Shown here: in pieces, positions 12,701-27,700 of the stretch
Position numbering within the stretch: position 1 is the stretch's first letter
Layout: each line of letters begins with the position of its first letter
Assembly (NCBI RefSeq): GCF_040807025.1
Contig: NC_090945.1
Location: 73,419,088 to 73,483,087 of the forward strand
DNA length: 64,000 nt
DNA from: Struthio camelus
Taxonomy: Eukaryota > Chordata > Aves > Struthioniformes > Struthionidae
Direction of reading: 5' to 3'
Made by a program: the position numbers and the translations under genes
Notes under the pieces: model-generated
Databases searched by the model: none
Told to the model about the DNA's origin: nothing
The model's input: the letters and a program-made list of their open reading frames with translations, nothing else

Positions 12701-15700
12701 GGGAAAAGCTTGGCAGAGCAGAAATAACTATAGTCAGTTGCTGCGTAGGATGCATTTGTGGGCATGTCCAAAATTCTTTGGTCTGTAATTTCCCATAAAA
12801 CCGTTTTTAGTTTAATTGCAGAATGGTTCCTTACGTTGCCTCTCCACTGCCCTGTTCCAGTGCTGCCAGAATTCTGATACTTACGTCCAGTGCCTAAATT
12901 CAGAAACCTGTAGCCCAATTTACAAAAATTGAGAACATTTTGAGATTGAACAAAATCAGTGTGACCTGTATCCTGAAAATGTTGCGTGCTTTAAACAGCT
13001 AAAAGAGTGGGAAAAAAATCAAGACACCTCATCTTGAAGGTGTAGTGAACGCTTTTGATAGCATTGTGTCTTGATTTTATCCATAAAATGGGGTTAGTGC
13101 AGGGAGCTGTTAAGGTAAACTATTTTTCATTAGTGAAACAGTTCATTAATATGATGATTAGCATCCTAGAGGGATCCCAGGAGGAAAATAATAATTTCAT
13201 ATTCAGTGCACAGCTTGATAATGATCCTGAACACTGAACAGGAGAAAGGTCCTGTGGAAATTGTACAAGAACCCAAAATTTGTCAGTATGGAGTCATGCA
13301 CAGGGCCAAGAATTCACATGCAACCTAAATTCTGCTTGCTCATTATTTCTGAGACCTGGACTTTGCAAATGTAACTTCCTTTTTTTGTTGTTGTTTTATT
13401 GGGTTTTTTTATAATACTGTATGTAGGAGTTGGTATGGGCTTTTACAAGTACATTTTGCCAGCATGTCTCTGAACAACGGACAACTCCACTAGAACTTTT
13501 CATATGTATGAGCTGCAAACAAATGTTTTTGACATTTAGATAAGTATGTCTGTGTTTCTAGAGAGGGAGTCTTGTTTTGCATCACTTAAGAGATTGTGGT
13601 TAAATCCATAGTTAAGGGAAGACAACAGCTAGAAAGACTTGAGTTACTTGTTTTTGCAACAGGAAAGCTGAAAAAATTTTTAAAAATATTAGCTGTATTT
13701 TAGAGGAAAAGAAATAAATTGAAGTGGTTTCAAGAGGACTAACAGGGATTTACAGTAAAAGCAAAAAAAGGCAGGCAATAAAGCTTTTTAGGTTGGTAAA
13801 AACATGTGGAACTCGCACAAAAATAGCTCTTCATACTGCTGGAGTGTCGCAGTATCTGTATGACTTTTCTGAGGTGTCTTTGTTTTCTCTCTAGGGAAAG
13901 CCACCTGCACTCAAGGCATTCTCCTCAGGGATGATCTCAGGTTTCTAGCAAGTTTGCAAACATAGCTCGTATCATCACCGTATATTTGACAGTGAAATTA
14001 TGTGTTTTGAAAAGACTTAGTAGCTTGGATGGCATATGACTAAATCACCCAAATGCTTCTTGCAAGTGAAACAGCCTCAGCAATGAAAATCGTTCATAGG
14101 GGACTAGTTTAATAGTAACACCAAAACATATTTGTTTTCCTAGTCTTGCACCTGCTCTGCATCAGGATGGATTTGAACGATTGACTAGTGTCAGTCTCGT
14201 CTAACTAAATGCCATGCTGTCCCTTTTAACTCTTCCTCATCTCTTGCCTTCATTCATTTCGTAGGAGTACCTTGTAAAATATGTCAATGAGGTGCTGTGC
14301 TATGCAGGATTGTTTCCACAGTAACATTCAAAACAAGTGGGGTTTTTGTAACACATCACCGTAGCCAGTAAAACAAGAAATTATTTGTATTGCAGTAGCA
14401 TGTGGGCAACAGTTAAGATTCTAGATCTCATATTGCAGTATGCAACTACAATGCAACCACTTGCCTTATAGGCACAACTGTAATGCAACTACTGCATTAT
14501 AAATAACTCTTGTATGCCTTAAACCAAAACACTGAAGTTGTTGCAGGTTCCATCTATAAATTCTGGTCTTTTTAACTCAAGCGTTTGTGGCATTGGCTTG
14601 TAGCTCTGGAGGTCACCGGCTAAGTGTGTTAATTGAGACATGGACATGCAGTCAAACAGCAACACAGGTCCTGGGGTTTCACATTCTTACCTGTGCCACT
14701 CTGTCCTTCCTTGTCCTCCTGTTAGGAGCTGCACTCTAAAGCTTCCCATGCTTTAGCGGAGTTGGTGAAGGAGCTGTTTCTTCAGACCCTTCCAATTGTG
14801 ACCGGCCTCTCTGTAAGAGAATGTGAACTTTTGAAAGAGGAATGGCAGGCGAATTTGGTCCCTCAGCTGGAGAAATGGGACGCCCACTGCCAGAGACGCT
14901 GGAAGCTTTTCCAGGAACAGCTGCTGCAAGAGAAAAAGGTAGGGCCAGTATCACGTTCTGGAATCCTTGTTTCTAAAAACAGCAGTATGGAAAGAAATTA
15001 TCAAGCTATTCATCTGTGGGGAATATTTTATAGGCAAATATAATGTCCATTCAGGTCTAGACTCAGGATGGGCAGTTTGAACTGCAGTATGGAGTGAATG
15101 TGTATACTGTGCACGTAGGCTGGCACAGTAGAGCCAGAGAGTAACTACTGAACATCTGTCCACAGCGTTTGACAACTTTGCCAAGACAGAAGCTTTTTTT
15201 GGCAAGGCTTCTGTCTGATTTCCACCATGTCCTCAACTCTTGAGGACACAGGTCACAGGTCTTGAACACACGCACATCAGAAAAACTTCAGCTGGTCTAC
15301 TCACAGCAAGTAAAATGCTACATATAAGTACAGTTTACAGGACAGGAGGCCTTACAATAATCAATACTTCTTAAGCATGTCTAATGGCCAATACTATAAT
15401 AAGCGCAAATATATGATACACATGCTATATAAAACTGATTGTTTACTCTGAGAGGGTGCTGAAACACGCAGCCTGCTCTTCTGTTCTGCTTGTACCCAGC
15501 ATAGAGGCATTGAGGTTGGAGAAGAAAAGCAACAACAATAAATTGAGGGGCAGGTATCTTTAGTATTAGGCAGGAACTCAAATAAACCTTCAATTTATCC
15601 ATGAAATGCTATCTCTTTATTAACACTGCTTTGAAGGCTTGTATGGCTTATGACCTTTCCTATATGGAGGTGTGCCCCTTCCCAAATTTCAAGTGTGTAC

Positions 15701-18700
15701 TGAAATATGTGGAGTAACTGGAGTTTTTCAAGGGAAAGGTAGACAGAGTTCTTTAACATTGGCAAAATCATGCTTTTCCCTAACCTCTTCTCCATCATGT
15801 CTGGACAATGCAAGATGACATATGCTGTGCAAGGTGACATATGCTGGAAAAAAATCTTCCTGGGAGATTGCAGGCCAAATATTTAAAGTTTGGCAGACTT
15901 TATGAGACCTTATTTATCAGTCTCTTATAATGGGAAAACCTGAGCAACCTCAGACACAGGTGCTGCTGGCACACGTGTATAATATGCCTGCTGTTCTGTT
16001 TAATCTATCTCATATTAGAGTCTCATATAGCAACTTCAGGATATTCTCAGCTTAATGACATCTTACCATATGCTTTGTGCTGTGTTGTATATGTGTTTGT
16101 ACATATACATATACATATAGCCTTGATTGCTCAGGACTTCTCTGTTTAATCTGCATGCGCAGTATTTTTGCGGTATTCGCTTGTCATGGGCCTGTCAGTG
16201 ATTAAATACATGTGAACCAGTATAATTATTTTTGCAGGTTAAGTACATGGTTGATAAGGTATTAATTGAGTCGCTAACTATTACAAACTGCAAAATGTTT
16301 TGCCTACTCATCTTGTGGGTTCCCCCATAAACCCGTGTGATCTGGGAAACGTTGGGCTTCCTACTAAATCTGGTAGAGTAGTTTACTCACCAGTGGTTTT
16401 AGAACACTCTGGGGTATTTAAAAGCTCAATAATTTATTGGACATTCTGAACTGCCACATTTGTTTTCCATTGGTTATTGGTTATTTTGGAATTATACAAC
16501 AGCTCTCCATTAATTTTACCTTTACTGCATTGTGACTCACCTGTTATTTCAACTGTTTTGAAAAATAAGTCTGCTTACCCCTTCTGTTTTTGTGTCACAG
16601 GAATATCTGACAAACTAAAACTAAAATATCCTTGGGTCTCTAAGTAACACTGAAGACAATGAGTCTGCTCATGTGCTTTAAGTTAAGAATGGGCACGAGT
16701 ATTTTGTAGGACTGTTGGCTAATATTTAGTGTTGGAATTTAGCGTACCTATACGTACTGTGATTAACAAATGTGTGACCTCAAGATTTTTTTATTTTACC
16801 CCTGTTCATCAGAGATTATATTCAATAGCTTTCTTGACCAAGCCAAGCATCTAGGTGCCTGTTTGTCATTAAGTTCACATAGGGTTCATGAAATGCCTGT
16901 CCTTACATGTGAAGGACCTGAACAGCCCAGTCCTGTAGGAGCCCTCCAAGTACACACATACCCCACAGTGCAAGGGCCACAAAGCACCACGGTAGTATCC
17001 ACTATCATTGGAAATCACATCCAAAAAAGGAGGAGGTTCTGGTGTGCAATTTATGATTAGTCTAAAAGTTAGACTGGGTGTTTGAGCACCTTTGCTCTGG
17101 TCCTTCCGCTCTCCTGTTGAATCTCAGCCATTGTTCAAAAATTAATACAACATTTCCGGGGCCGGAGAGGGTATAGTTTAATAGCTCCCATAGCGGGGGA
17201 CATCTCAGTTCTAAAGTTTTGTTCCCGACACAGTTTATGCATTTGCTGTTACTGTGATTGGACTCAGTATATAAGAGTGGTTGAGCAGGGAGATCAGCAC
17301 CTCGATATTGTTTCTCAAGAGATTAAAAGGATTTGTTCATCAAAGGGCTAATCACCAGCACCCAGCTGCTGGATGAGAGCTCCCTGGACAGCACTGTATG
17401 GTGAATTCATTGTGCATGGATTCAGATGTTCAGGTCATGCCCAAGCATAGGATATTTAAATTAGAAATTCCTTCACTTTCAGTATGTCGTAGCATTCATA
17501 ACATAAAGTAGATGGCTTTCTGGCTGAAGAAAAAGAATAAAGGATTTGCTGACATCATTAACAATAATTACTGAGCTATCAAATGAGGTATTCACTGAGC
17601 AATAACAGAACTCCCATGTTGTGCTCTGGGTCACCAGCACCTGCAGTTGGGCCTTATTCAACATAAAAGTTGCCTGAACAGCAGACAGAGCTTTCCTAAG
17701 GATGACTGATACTGCAGAATAAATTTCTAGAGGAGACCTCTTTATGGGAAAATGTATGTTTCCTCAAGATGATATTCTTTGCAGGAGTTTAGAAGTGGCT
17801 TTTTCACTTTAGCCTGTGGCTTTTTACAAGTAGCTTGAACTAAACTGGAAAAAAAGTCTACTATATCTCCAAAGAGAGCATGCAGAAGGATAGCTATTCC
17901 AGCTAGACTGGAGATTTTCCTGTATAAACAAGTCTGAAAAACATCACACAGCACAGCATGTTATATTCAAATGCAAAGTGCTTTTCTTGGACCTTCCCTA
18001 GTGTAAGCACAGCAGCCTGTACTTTAAACAATAAATAGATGCTTGTACCCTGCAAAAGGGACAACTTGGTTTCCCCCTTTGGGAAAGAAGGAGAAGAGAG
18101 ATTAAACACTTGTGATGGGTGTTCATGTCATTTGGGAGATCCCGCAGAAGTTACAGTGTTGAGTATGACAGAAGAGCCCATAAATCTACATTCATATCAA
18201 CGGGCCTTTTAGTTTACCAGGCATTTTCCTATAGGAGATATATCTGTCATTTACCTTTTGATAAACACGCTGCGCTAAGAGTTACATAGTCATCTGCTCT
18301 ACAGCACTGGGAAGACTGTCTAAGACCAGAACGCTTTTCACCTGGGTATTTAAGTGTGCTTACCAAGGTAAGCAAGGTAAGCACAAAGACATTTTTCCCA
18401 TTAACCTGAAGTGTATTTGTTTTGAGTTTATCTTTCATAGCATTTAAAACCTGTCTAGGGTATGAGGTCCTTTGAGGGAACAGAATCTGCTTGAAAAGAA
18501 AAACTCTATTTCTTATTTCACTTTTGCCTTACAAGCTTGAGGATATATATGAGTAGTGCAAATAGGAATAAATCACTAATCAGATCAGGAGGATGCCCTC
18601 CTTCACCATCCTTCCCTCCACTCACAATGACAACAGGTCCTCAGCTGGTGTAAATTGCAATTGTTTTAAGTCACAATTATTTTTTTTTTTTAACCTCTTG

Positions 18701-21700
18701 ATTGCACTGGAGGCCGGTTCAAGCCCCTCATGAGCCCATGGGAGCTTCTTAAAACTTTTTGATCCTGTTATTTGTTTAAACCGTAGTGGTCTCATGATTT
18801 CTCTAGAATAGCATTCATGTCTGTGCACTAGTTACACAGGGTGGAGTGCGTGCTTGTTTAACGCATTTACTTGGCATTCAGTGTGCATCACACACCATCT
18901 ACAGGCTGTTAGAGCAAAATTGCTTTCCTTCGATTTCCTGAAAGAATCTGTGCTAAAAGTGTCAAACTGAGAGTTGCAGAAAGAGTGAGCTTACCTGGGT
19001 CTATTTTGCTGTTGCGTCTGAGGTCTAACTCAAAAAAAAAAAAAAAAGGTTTTCATTACTTACCAAAGGTGTACTCGACTCCTTTATTGCAAAAGAGTAA
19101 TATTCAGTGTTAGCTATGCTCCAGAAGATCTTATAATTGACTTGTTGCCAGGAAACCAGACATCAAGAAATGTACAGAGACACAGGGAGATGAGGAGATG
19201 TCCATCTATTCCAACATCACTGCTTGAACCCGCGGGAGGTCAATCAGCATCTGCTTATCCCTTCTGACGTGGTGTGCTTTTTATTGCTTTCTCTCACTTA
19301 CATAGAGATGCTTTTTTTCATGGTGATTGGAATGACTCTTCAAGTAGCCTAACACTCCTTGGAGTTCCATGTCTTCCAGCCCAAACAGTCCGTCTCTTAT
19401 AATGATTTTGTCTGTTATTTTAATGGTTAAAAGAGGTGAGGAATCGGAGATCACATGCTCCATTGCAGCCACCGAGTCTGCGCAGAACAGAGTCAGTTTC
19501 TCAGTCCTGTTCACACTGATCTGGCAATATTTAGCAATATTTTGGTGACGTTGTATTGGACAAGTGCTGAGATGAAAAAGAAAGTGATGTGGGGAGAGCT
19601 TGTAACTTAGTGTACAACACAGTTCCTCTTCAGGCAGCCCAGGCCCAGTCTGACCAAAGATGCAGACTTTCTGGTGGCCTCTCTCAGCCTCTTCAGTTCT
19701 CCATCCAGTGCTCCCAGCACCCTGGGCAGGAAGGTGGAGAGGCAAAACCCCAAACCATGAAATATATATAGGACTGTATATATGGCCCCCATCTTCCCTT
19801 AATGGTGTTGAGTCTCCCAACAGTGTGGGACCATCCCCAGGAAAAGGAGAGCTTTAAAAGGCTCTGGGCAACTTGGCCCAGTGGCAGAAGATCAGTGCAG
19901 CACAAAGGCCAACCTTTTCCCGTGGTTTGATGAAATAGCTGTCCCTTTTTGCTATTTTTCAGCCGTACGCCACTAGCCTCAAATTAAGACTCACAGAGAA
20001 TCTTTGATGTTGCATTTGTGCTTGTGTGTGTGAGTTCTAATATTTTGGAGGTGGAGAATATCCAGCCCCTCCAAGTCCATCCCAGTGAGCAGCTGAAATG
20101 TTACTAGCAATAAAATGTACAATATTCTGTTCTTATTCCCATTTTGTTCTTGATCATCTTCCTAATGATCTTTCTGAGACAAAATAGTAATTTATTGTTT
20201 GGTCTGAATCTAAAGCCTCCTTATTTATCACCTCATCTTAAATGCAGAGTAATCCTCCTCCTTTCCTCTTTGTTCTCTTATTATTGATATAGCTGATACA
20301 CTTCCACTATTCAGTTTAATAACTCCGCGCCAGGGTTGATTTTATACTGCGTTATATATTTTATACTGCTTCCTATTGGTGTCAGAGGGGTGAAGAGACC
20401 GTTTTTATATTTTGCATACGGTTTATGTTAGATGTAGTCTCAGTGGAAATGAGTCATTCTTTGCCTTTAAAAGAAAGTCTATGTTCACCATTCCAGAACG
20501 ATGTTATTTCTCAATAAACAATAAGAAGTAAACAGCTACGGCAATCCCTACTACAGTCCTTGTCTTTGTTATCATTCTGAGTGCCTTTTTGGACAAGCTA
20601 TACTGATAGCAGCAGAGGTGTTAAATTTTTGTTTCTTGGCTGCAATATTATAACATTTGCAATTCCAACTGTAAATCAAATAAAACTCCTGTCTTCCCTA
20701 TCTTGGCGATCTACATCAGATTTAATCCGCGTGCAATTTGAGAGTGAATGGGCAGTTAGGCACTTTAAGAACAACTTCTCAGTTAATAACCAAGTCTCCA
20801 AAAAATGATGGGAAGCCCCAACTGAGACTGTCACAGGCAGTCCGTCATTGAAAATACTCCTCTGGAAAGTAAAAGGTCATTTTCAGCCCTTCTTCTTCTA
20901 ACTGCTGAAAGAGACATTACAAGAGCCTGTGCAATGGACCGGCTTGGTAAACCAAAGCATTTACTAGGCATATGCGGAGGTGTGAAACACTAGGAAATCG
21001 TGTCCACAAACGGAGCTGCTAAAGAGAAGTGCTGGGACAGTTATTGCTTCAGGCAGGTATGTGGCACCTGTCAGGATGATAGCCTGGAGACCTGATCACC
21101 CTTACTTTGACACTGGGGATATGTGATCGGAGCGCACGCCGCGCTCCCCTGCGGTCCGTGGTTTGCCGCGTCACCCGGACACGTCAGTGCGGAGACCTGG
21201 CTGCGCGGCTCCGTCAGGAGCTCCCAGGGCCGTACGGGCTCTCCTCCCCGCTCTGCTTCCCGAGCTCGGCTCAACTCTTTCCGTCTGCCACATGCAGACC
21301 CCTTGCCCGACCTTCCCTAGGCATCCGGCTCAGGAGCATGCGTTTGGGTTTTCTCCATGGAGAGGGGTCAATATATGTATTGCTGTGTATACTAAAGAGA
21401 ATGCGCTGTCAAAAAAATAAGTACCCTTAGCTTTTGCAAGTGGTTGATGATGTGGCTTCTGATGTCGGGCACCTCCCAGGGCAGGTTATTCTGTGTTCAC
21501 GCACAAACCTCTCCCGCACAGATCACTGCTTCCCAAGGAAAAGACTAACAAATACGAAAGCCCAGTAACAGTCCTAGTACTAACAGGGGTTGCATCTTAC
21601 GCATTTGCTAGGAGGTGGGCTATATTGACCTAGTGCAGTCTTGCTATCTTCTCTGACAGAAAATTTAGTCCCTTATGTTCTGAATGAGGCCAGAATATGA

Positions 21701-24700
21701 AGTGAAACTCTTTAGAGAGCCTGAGTAGTATATTTAATTTAGGGCTCTGCTTATGTCTGCAAGCAACCTGCATTTATTGAACTGACAGTATAGCCTAAAA
21801 TATATGCTCCACCTCACAGTAATAGAGTTTAGGCCTAAAAGTCATTTCATTTATGGCTTCTTACTCATTAAATGCTGGTAATACGCTAAACAAAATCAAA
21901 GTCTGTATCTCCAAAAATTTATGATCTAAAGGAAAATCTATCAAAACATGTAAAGATTAAATTCTCTGATCTAAATATCACCCTGGAGGAGCTGTGTACT
22001 TATAATCCGTAAACCTAATCACCCAATCTCCATTTTTAACTATTAGACAGCACTGTTTACTATACCCAAAAGCATGATGGAAGATGGTATCTTTATTGTG
22101 TTCAGTGAAAATAAAACCTACATTCTCTACTTGGGAAAAAGAGTCAAACAAAAAGCCCACTGGAACATGCTGATAAGAGTCAATGCAATATTTTGTGCGT
22201 CATTGTTCTTTTTCCTTTGGTCCACTATTTGCAGAAACTACAAAATCGGTAGGAAACAGCTCAGAACTGATCCAAATCAGTGCAAAGGCTCCCATTCTTT
22301 TCAGTGAGCTTTGGGTCAGACTTTGAGACATGAGAAAAATGGGATTCTTAAGTAGAATAGCTGGAATTCAGTATAAATTTGGTATTTCAAAGAGAGGATT
22401 GATTGTTTGTAGCACTATTAACAAAAATAGTGCTGATTCATGGTATGTGATTAGAATGACTGAAAACAAACTATCTTACAACTGTAACTCTTTTCCCTGC
22501 TTTTAGCTGTGGCTGAAGGAGTATGCTCTGTCTGCTGTGATACAAAAACACCTGTCTGAGAAACAAGAGAAGATTATTCAAGGTGTGGTAAGCAGACTAG
22601 GAGGCCTCAGTGATGAGTAAGTATGGTTTATCACTAAGCACTGCTGTAAAACTGCATGCACAATAAAAAACCCAGGCGTGGTCCATTAAACAGTTTGGGA
22701 TTCTCAGCTTCTTCAGCCAAAGAGACAGTTACTGTAGGTTTTGAGTATTAATCGCCCCCTTTTTCAGCATTGATGGAGCAAAAACATCAGATATCATGAC
22801 TCCTGGTAAGTATGAAAAGTAAATTTTTCTGTGACTTGTCAAGTGGTATGTTTTCTGTATATCTACTCCCGTGTTCATGAATGATTCCTACTGTTGAACC
22901 AACCCCGCTTTGCATTCTGTTTGTTACACTGAAGTGGGCTATCCTTCAAGATAAAATGCTCAGTCCAGCATCATTTACCGCTACTTTTGCTTTCTGCCGT
23001 TAAAGTGCAGCTGACCACATCTTTGCATAGTAATAACGCCTCTGCCTTCTCTATCCCTACTCACTAAAGGAACTTTTAGCTTATCTCAGCCATGTTCAGC
23101 TAAAAGTCCAGCTAACAGAGATACTTCTCAAAACACAAAATTTTATGTTATTTGCCTTTTTTTGATTTGATAAAGATATCAAACGATATCAGTTCACCAT
23201 GGTCTTCGCGTTTCCAAATCATCTGAAGACCTATCTGTCTGGAATATTCGTATTTTTGCTATTGCACTCCATTATTTTGACGCTACTTTTCAATTCAACC
23301 GTGTTTTTTCACCTTCTCTGACTTATACATTTCCCCAGACTTTGGTATTTACAGAGGGCTCATGATGCCTTGTACATACACACAAATTCGATTCAGACAC
23401 AAACCCACCTTGAAGCATATCAAGTTTATCCCAAAATCTGCAAACAACCTATTAGTTTTTCATTTACTTTGTCCAGAATCAACTTCAAAACTTGCTCTCC
23501 TTTTTTAAAAGTGACCACAAACTTGCTCTGGCCATGTCTGCCCTGTTGGCTAGCACTAGCCTCTTCAAGGTCTCTTCACAGAGTGCCCCATTGCTAATCA
23601 AAGGCATGCTGTCCTATGCTGTCCTGCGTTTCATGCAACTGAAAATAGCTTTCCTGTAATTCTCATTCCATTCCCTCATTGTCTTATTTAAAATCTTCTA
23701 TTAAAATACCTTTTATTATGAGATAAATGATGTGAGCTATAAGAGAGATTATTTACCCCTTTCCCTCATATTTTTATTTTAACTTTGGCATGACAGAACT
23801 AGAAATCTGTCACCATGGTACTCGTACTTTATAACTGAAAAGCCTTCTAAGATAGGCTTTAGATGGGAAGATATTACACAGAATAAATAGTAATTCTGTT
23901 ATCTTTGTGCAATTGCTTTGCGGAACCTGCATGCAAAATCAGCAAGCAGCTTGGCTGATTTTTTTATGGTCCTTTTTACAGATCTGTGCACTATATATTG
24001 CAAAAACACAGGCTTCTGCTGTGTTCAGTACTCAGAAGGGTAACTCTCCGAAACATTGGGATGGCTACTCTGACCTGCATGAGGATGTCCAGGAAGAAGA
24101 GCTTGCTTCAGGAGCTAAGGGAGCAGCATGTCCTGCAGAAGAGTTCCTCCCACTGCCAAGATGAAGATCAGTGGCAGCTACAAAAAGCAGTGGTAGGTAC
24201 AACGTTCTTCTGGTTTCCCTTCTGCGTTCTCGTACGCTATGATGGCACTGGAATTAGCTGTAGGAGATCACAAGAAATAAAATGTTAAAGTTCTGAATAG
24301 ACAGGAAAATTCTCTCTGTCAAAAAATGCACCCATTCACGACAAGAGAGGTACCTAAGCGTACGTATTTTACTCTGGGCAGACACTTTAAATTCCCCAGT
24401 ACTTTATCTATTTGAAATGTGATAGGCATCATCCTTCTTCAGTGGGAAAGTCATCAGAGCAAACTGATTTAGTTATTTCATATGAAAGTACTAATTGAAA
24501 TAAGTCCTGGCAGTATGTATAAGGAAGGACTTTAACACGAGTCGGTTTAAAGTTCCCGCTGACCCTGCTAATAATCCTAACATGTACTTGAACAGTCCTT
24601 ATTTGAGGGTCATGAGAATAAATTCTTTCCTTCAGAAGACCTAGCACATTCTTTTATACCGTCACTGTTTTTTCTTTCTTCTCCGTCCTTGAGCTGGCTC

Positions 24701-27700
24701 CGCATCCATTTCTATGCCCTCCTTTCAAATAATCTGACTCCTGTAGTTCTGGGAGGCAGGAGAAAACTGGAGGGATTTTTAGACTCGATGGTCCCACAAG
24801 TCAGTCTCAAATCAGTTGGAGACTGTGTGTTTTAGGGTTAACCTCTCAGGTTAATATTAGGTTTTGTTGGTTAAAATACTTACCTGTGTTAGATACTTGC
24901 CTAGAGCAATACTGGATTTTAGATTTCCACGTCAGAGGATCCTCCAAGCAGGCATCAGTGTTAGCTGCTGCCCAGCTAAGTGTTGCTGCATGTGTGGGTT
25001 GAACCCATCAGGCACGTCGTAGCTCTGTGCTCCATTCTCCCACTGCATAATTAGCTGAGATAATACTGTGCATCCCTCTAATTCCTATTTATGTAATACA
25101 AACCCTAATTCCCCACCTGGAAGAGGAATAAGGAAGTTCTGTCTGCTGCCAGTTTTATAGGTGAGTATTCTATTGAACTAGTCCCTGTTAAGTGTAAAGA
25201 TCTTGAATAATAAAATATAAATGCATAAGACTGCATTGTTTTTATATTTATGTACTTTCCATGACTCTATCTCATGCAGTCACTTAGCTCCCACAGGGAC
25301 ATTAACTGATGCAATCACTGTGTTCCCTAACAAAAATCAAATGTCCCCAGGTATTAGTGTTCTTTTGGCCTCTCTCTTCATTACAGCCTCTTTCCAAGGC
25401 CAGCTAAAAACTGGAAAGGAAATGCCCCAAAATATATATAAGATCCCTGCTGCCAAAAAAGAAATAGGGACTGGACGTGCATTTGGGAAAGGTCAGGGAG
25501 AAAAAAAGTGTAATGAAGGTCCTCCAAAAGTAGGACTAATATATAAGGAGTTAAGGAGGCGGTTGATTTAGAGACGCTCAGCCAGAGTTTTAGACATACT
25601 GATACAGTATTGTTTTACCTAAATTTAATTTGACGTTGTGCCAATTTTAGACTGGCAGACAGCATTATGAGGGAATTAATCTATTTATTTCATATAAAAT
25701 GTAAGTTTCGTTCAGGAGAACAGAAGTACAGAATCCTAGCTGAGTCATGATGACATGGCATTTGGGTCTTTTAAAAAAAGAGAAACTGTTTTATGATGTC
25801 TAAAAAAAAAAAAAAAACTCAAAAACATATGCCTGTGCTATTAAGAAAGACATGTCAGAATAACCCAGCTTTATTAGGGATTTCATTATTTTTCACAGAT
25901 GAACGTGGGCAGAGCAGGTTCTTTTCCTACTTGCATTTCCTATTTCCAAGAAGGAATTTAGGTACTACAGAATCTCCTAGAATAATTTAATTTTATTTAG
26001 CCTTAAATGAGACTATTGATAGAAGAGGGACATCAGCAACTCAAAAGAAGACAGTCTGTGGAAAACTGTAAAACTAGGGAACAGATAAGAAAGAACAGGC
26101 CATGCTGGTGAGTGTGTACTACTGTGTGCTAAAGAGCGTATAGAGTGAAAGTGGGTTAAAAAAGTTAATTGCCAAGGCAAGTAAGGTAGAAGCTCAATGC
26201 ATTTGAAACTCTGGGTCCAAATAGAAATAATAGAGGAGAATGAGGTTCCTACACATAGACTGGGGAGTGAAGTCGCTCTGGCCCCCAAGACAGCATCATG
26301 ACTCTTTGTGAAGCAGTTGGTCAGGAGAATACCAAAATCAGACACAGCTCTTAGCCTGGTCCGGGCCAGTGCTCAGAGTCTAGTTCAAAACTGTTGCCGC
26401 AAAAAAACCACTTTATGGCAGTGGCCATAATGCAGTTGGGTTTAACATCCTAGCACAACAACCGAAACCAAAATAACCTCTGCAATGGTGCTTGATTTCC
26501 TGAAGAAGCATTGCATTAAAAAATGAGGAAGCAAGTTTAAAAAGAAAATAGAAGTGGCAGCCAAAGGGGGAAAATGTTTGCACGCTACGTACCACATACG
26601 AGTGTCACTGCCTAAGTCCATGGTCGTACTCGCACCTTCAGTTTGGTGTGTAGCTCTGCTCATTGCCGTCCTCCCCATCTCGTAGATAATAGAACTAGAA
26701 GAAGCCTAGACAATGGCGCCAAGGGTGGTCAAAGGAACTCAAGAGACTACAGCTCTTCAACCTAAAAATGGAGTGTCTTATAGGTCGTAGGTTTCAAAAT
26801 TGGCATAAAATTTCTGAATACAGAACAACTTTTCACTTGTTTCCAATTTCTTATCTTTAATACAAGAATAAGAGAGCAGAAAGCAAAGCTATCAGGTTCA
26901 AAACTAAGAAATATGTTGATGAACTGTTGAACTCACCACCACAGGATGCTGTAGATGCCAAGAGTGTAAATGGGGTTTAAGTGCTATAAAACACATTCAT
27001 GGCAGAAAACTCTATCGAAGGCCTTGGATAAAAATACACTGACCTTTTCTCAGGTAGATGCCCACAAACTGGATGAGTATTGCAGGAATCTAAAACTGTA
27101 CCCTTGTCTCATTCTTCTGCCCTTCTTTAGCCATCCACAGTTATTTCTTATGAAATCAGGATATTTGCGCTAGATTGTTCTTACTTGAAATAGAAATAAG
27201 ACCAAATTCAACGTACATAATACAAAGATGGGAATACGTTACTTGGGAATGACTGGTGGGACAGGATGCAACTATTATCCAATATATCATGAGGGAGATA
27301 AAAGCCAGGGAGGGAAAAATGATATTTGAAATAATAGTTTTGGTGCAAAGACAAATGTGCTAAGTGGCTGTACCTAAATTTACACTGGAAATTAGATGAT
27401 TTTAAGCATTAAAAGAGTGACATTCTGAATGGTTATGGGATATTTTTTTACAGTGAAGCTGAGTAGGTTTATGAATGCACTCATATGACACAGTGCCTGC
27501 TATAATTTTGTCTGACTACCAGGAGTCTCACATTGTGGAAGAGGAAGAGAAGCTCGAGGAAGAAACGCAGCAAACACATTTAGAATTTCACCAGCAGTTA
27601 GTCACTGAAATCCAAGAGGCTCTTCATTTTCTTCAGCAACACATGGAGCAAGTGATCGGGCAGACCCTGCTGCAGCATGCCCGACAGGAAGCTACAGAAA

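Larger units (their letters stand above)
3339..14725 (+). other. Long EVC intron
   Basis: 11.4 kb, the longest intron in the window. It holds a three-copy dispersed repeat (6757-6866, 8434-8616, 9695-9965), an AT/TGTA-rich microsatellite at about 7528-7625, a C-rich pyrimidine stretch near 7000-7380, a 14-T run at 9004-9017 and a 12-C run at 9630-9641. I saw no coding exon; the short open frames lack family resemblance and paired splice sites. Confidence 0.6.

Noticed and set aside
19281..19820. Annotating the 179-codon reverse frame as a coding gene
   Set aside because: Length is within chance expectation and no protein family was recognised; kept only as a low-interest finding.
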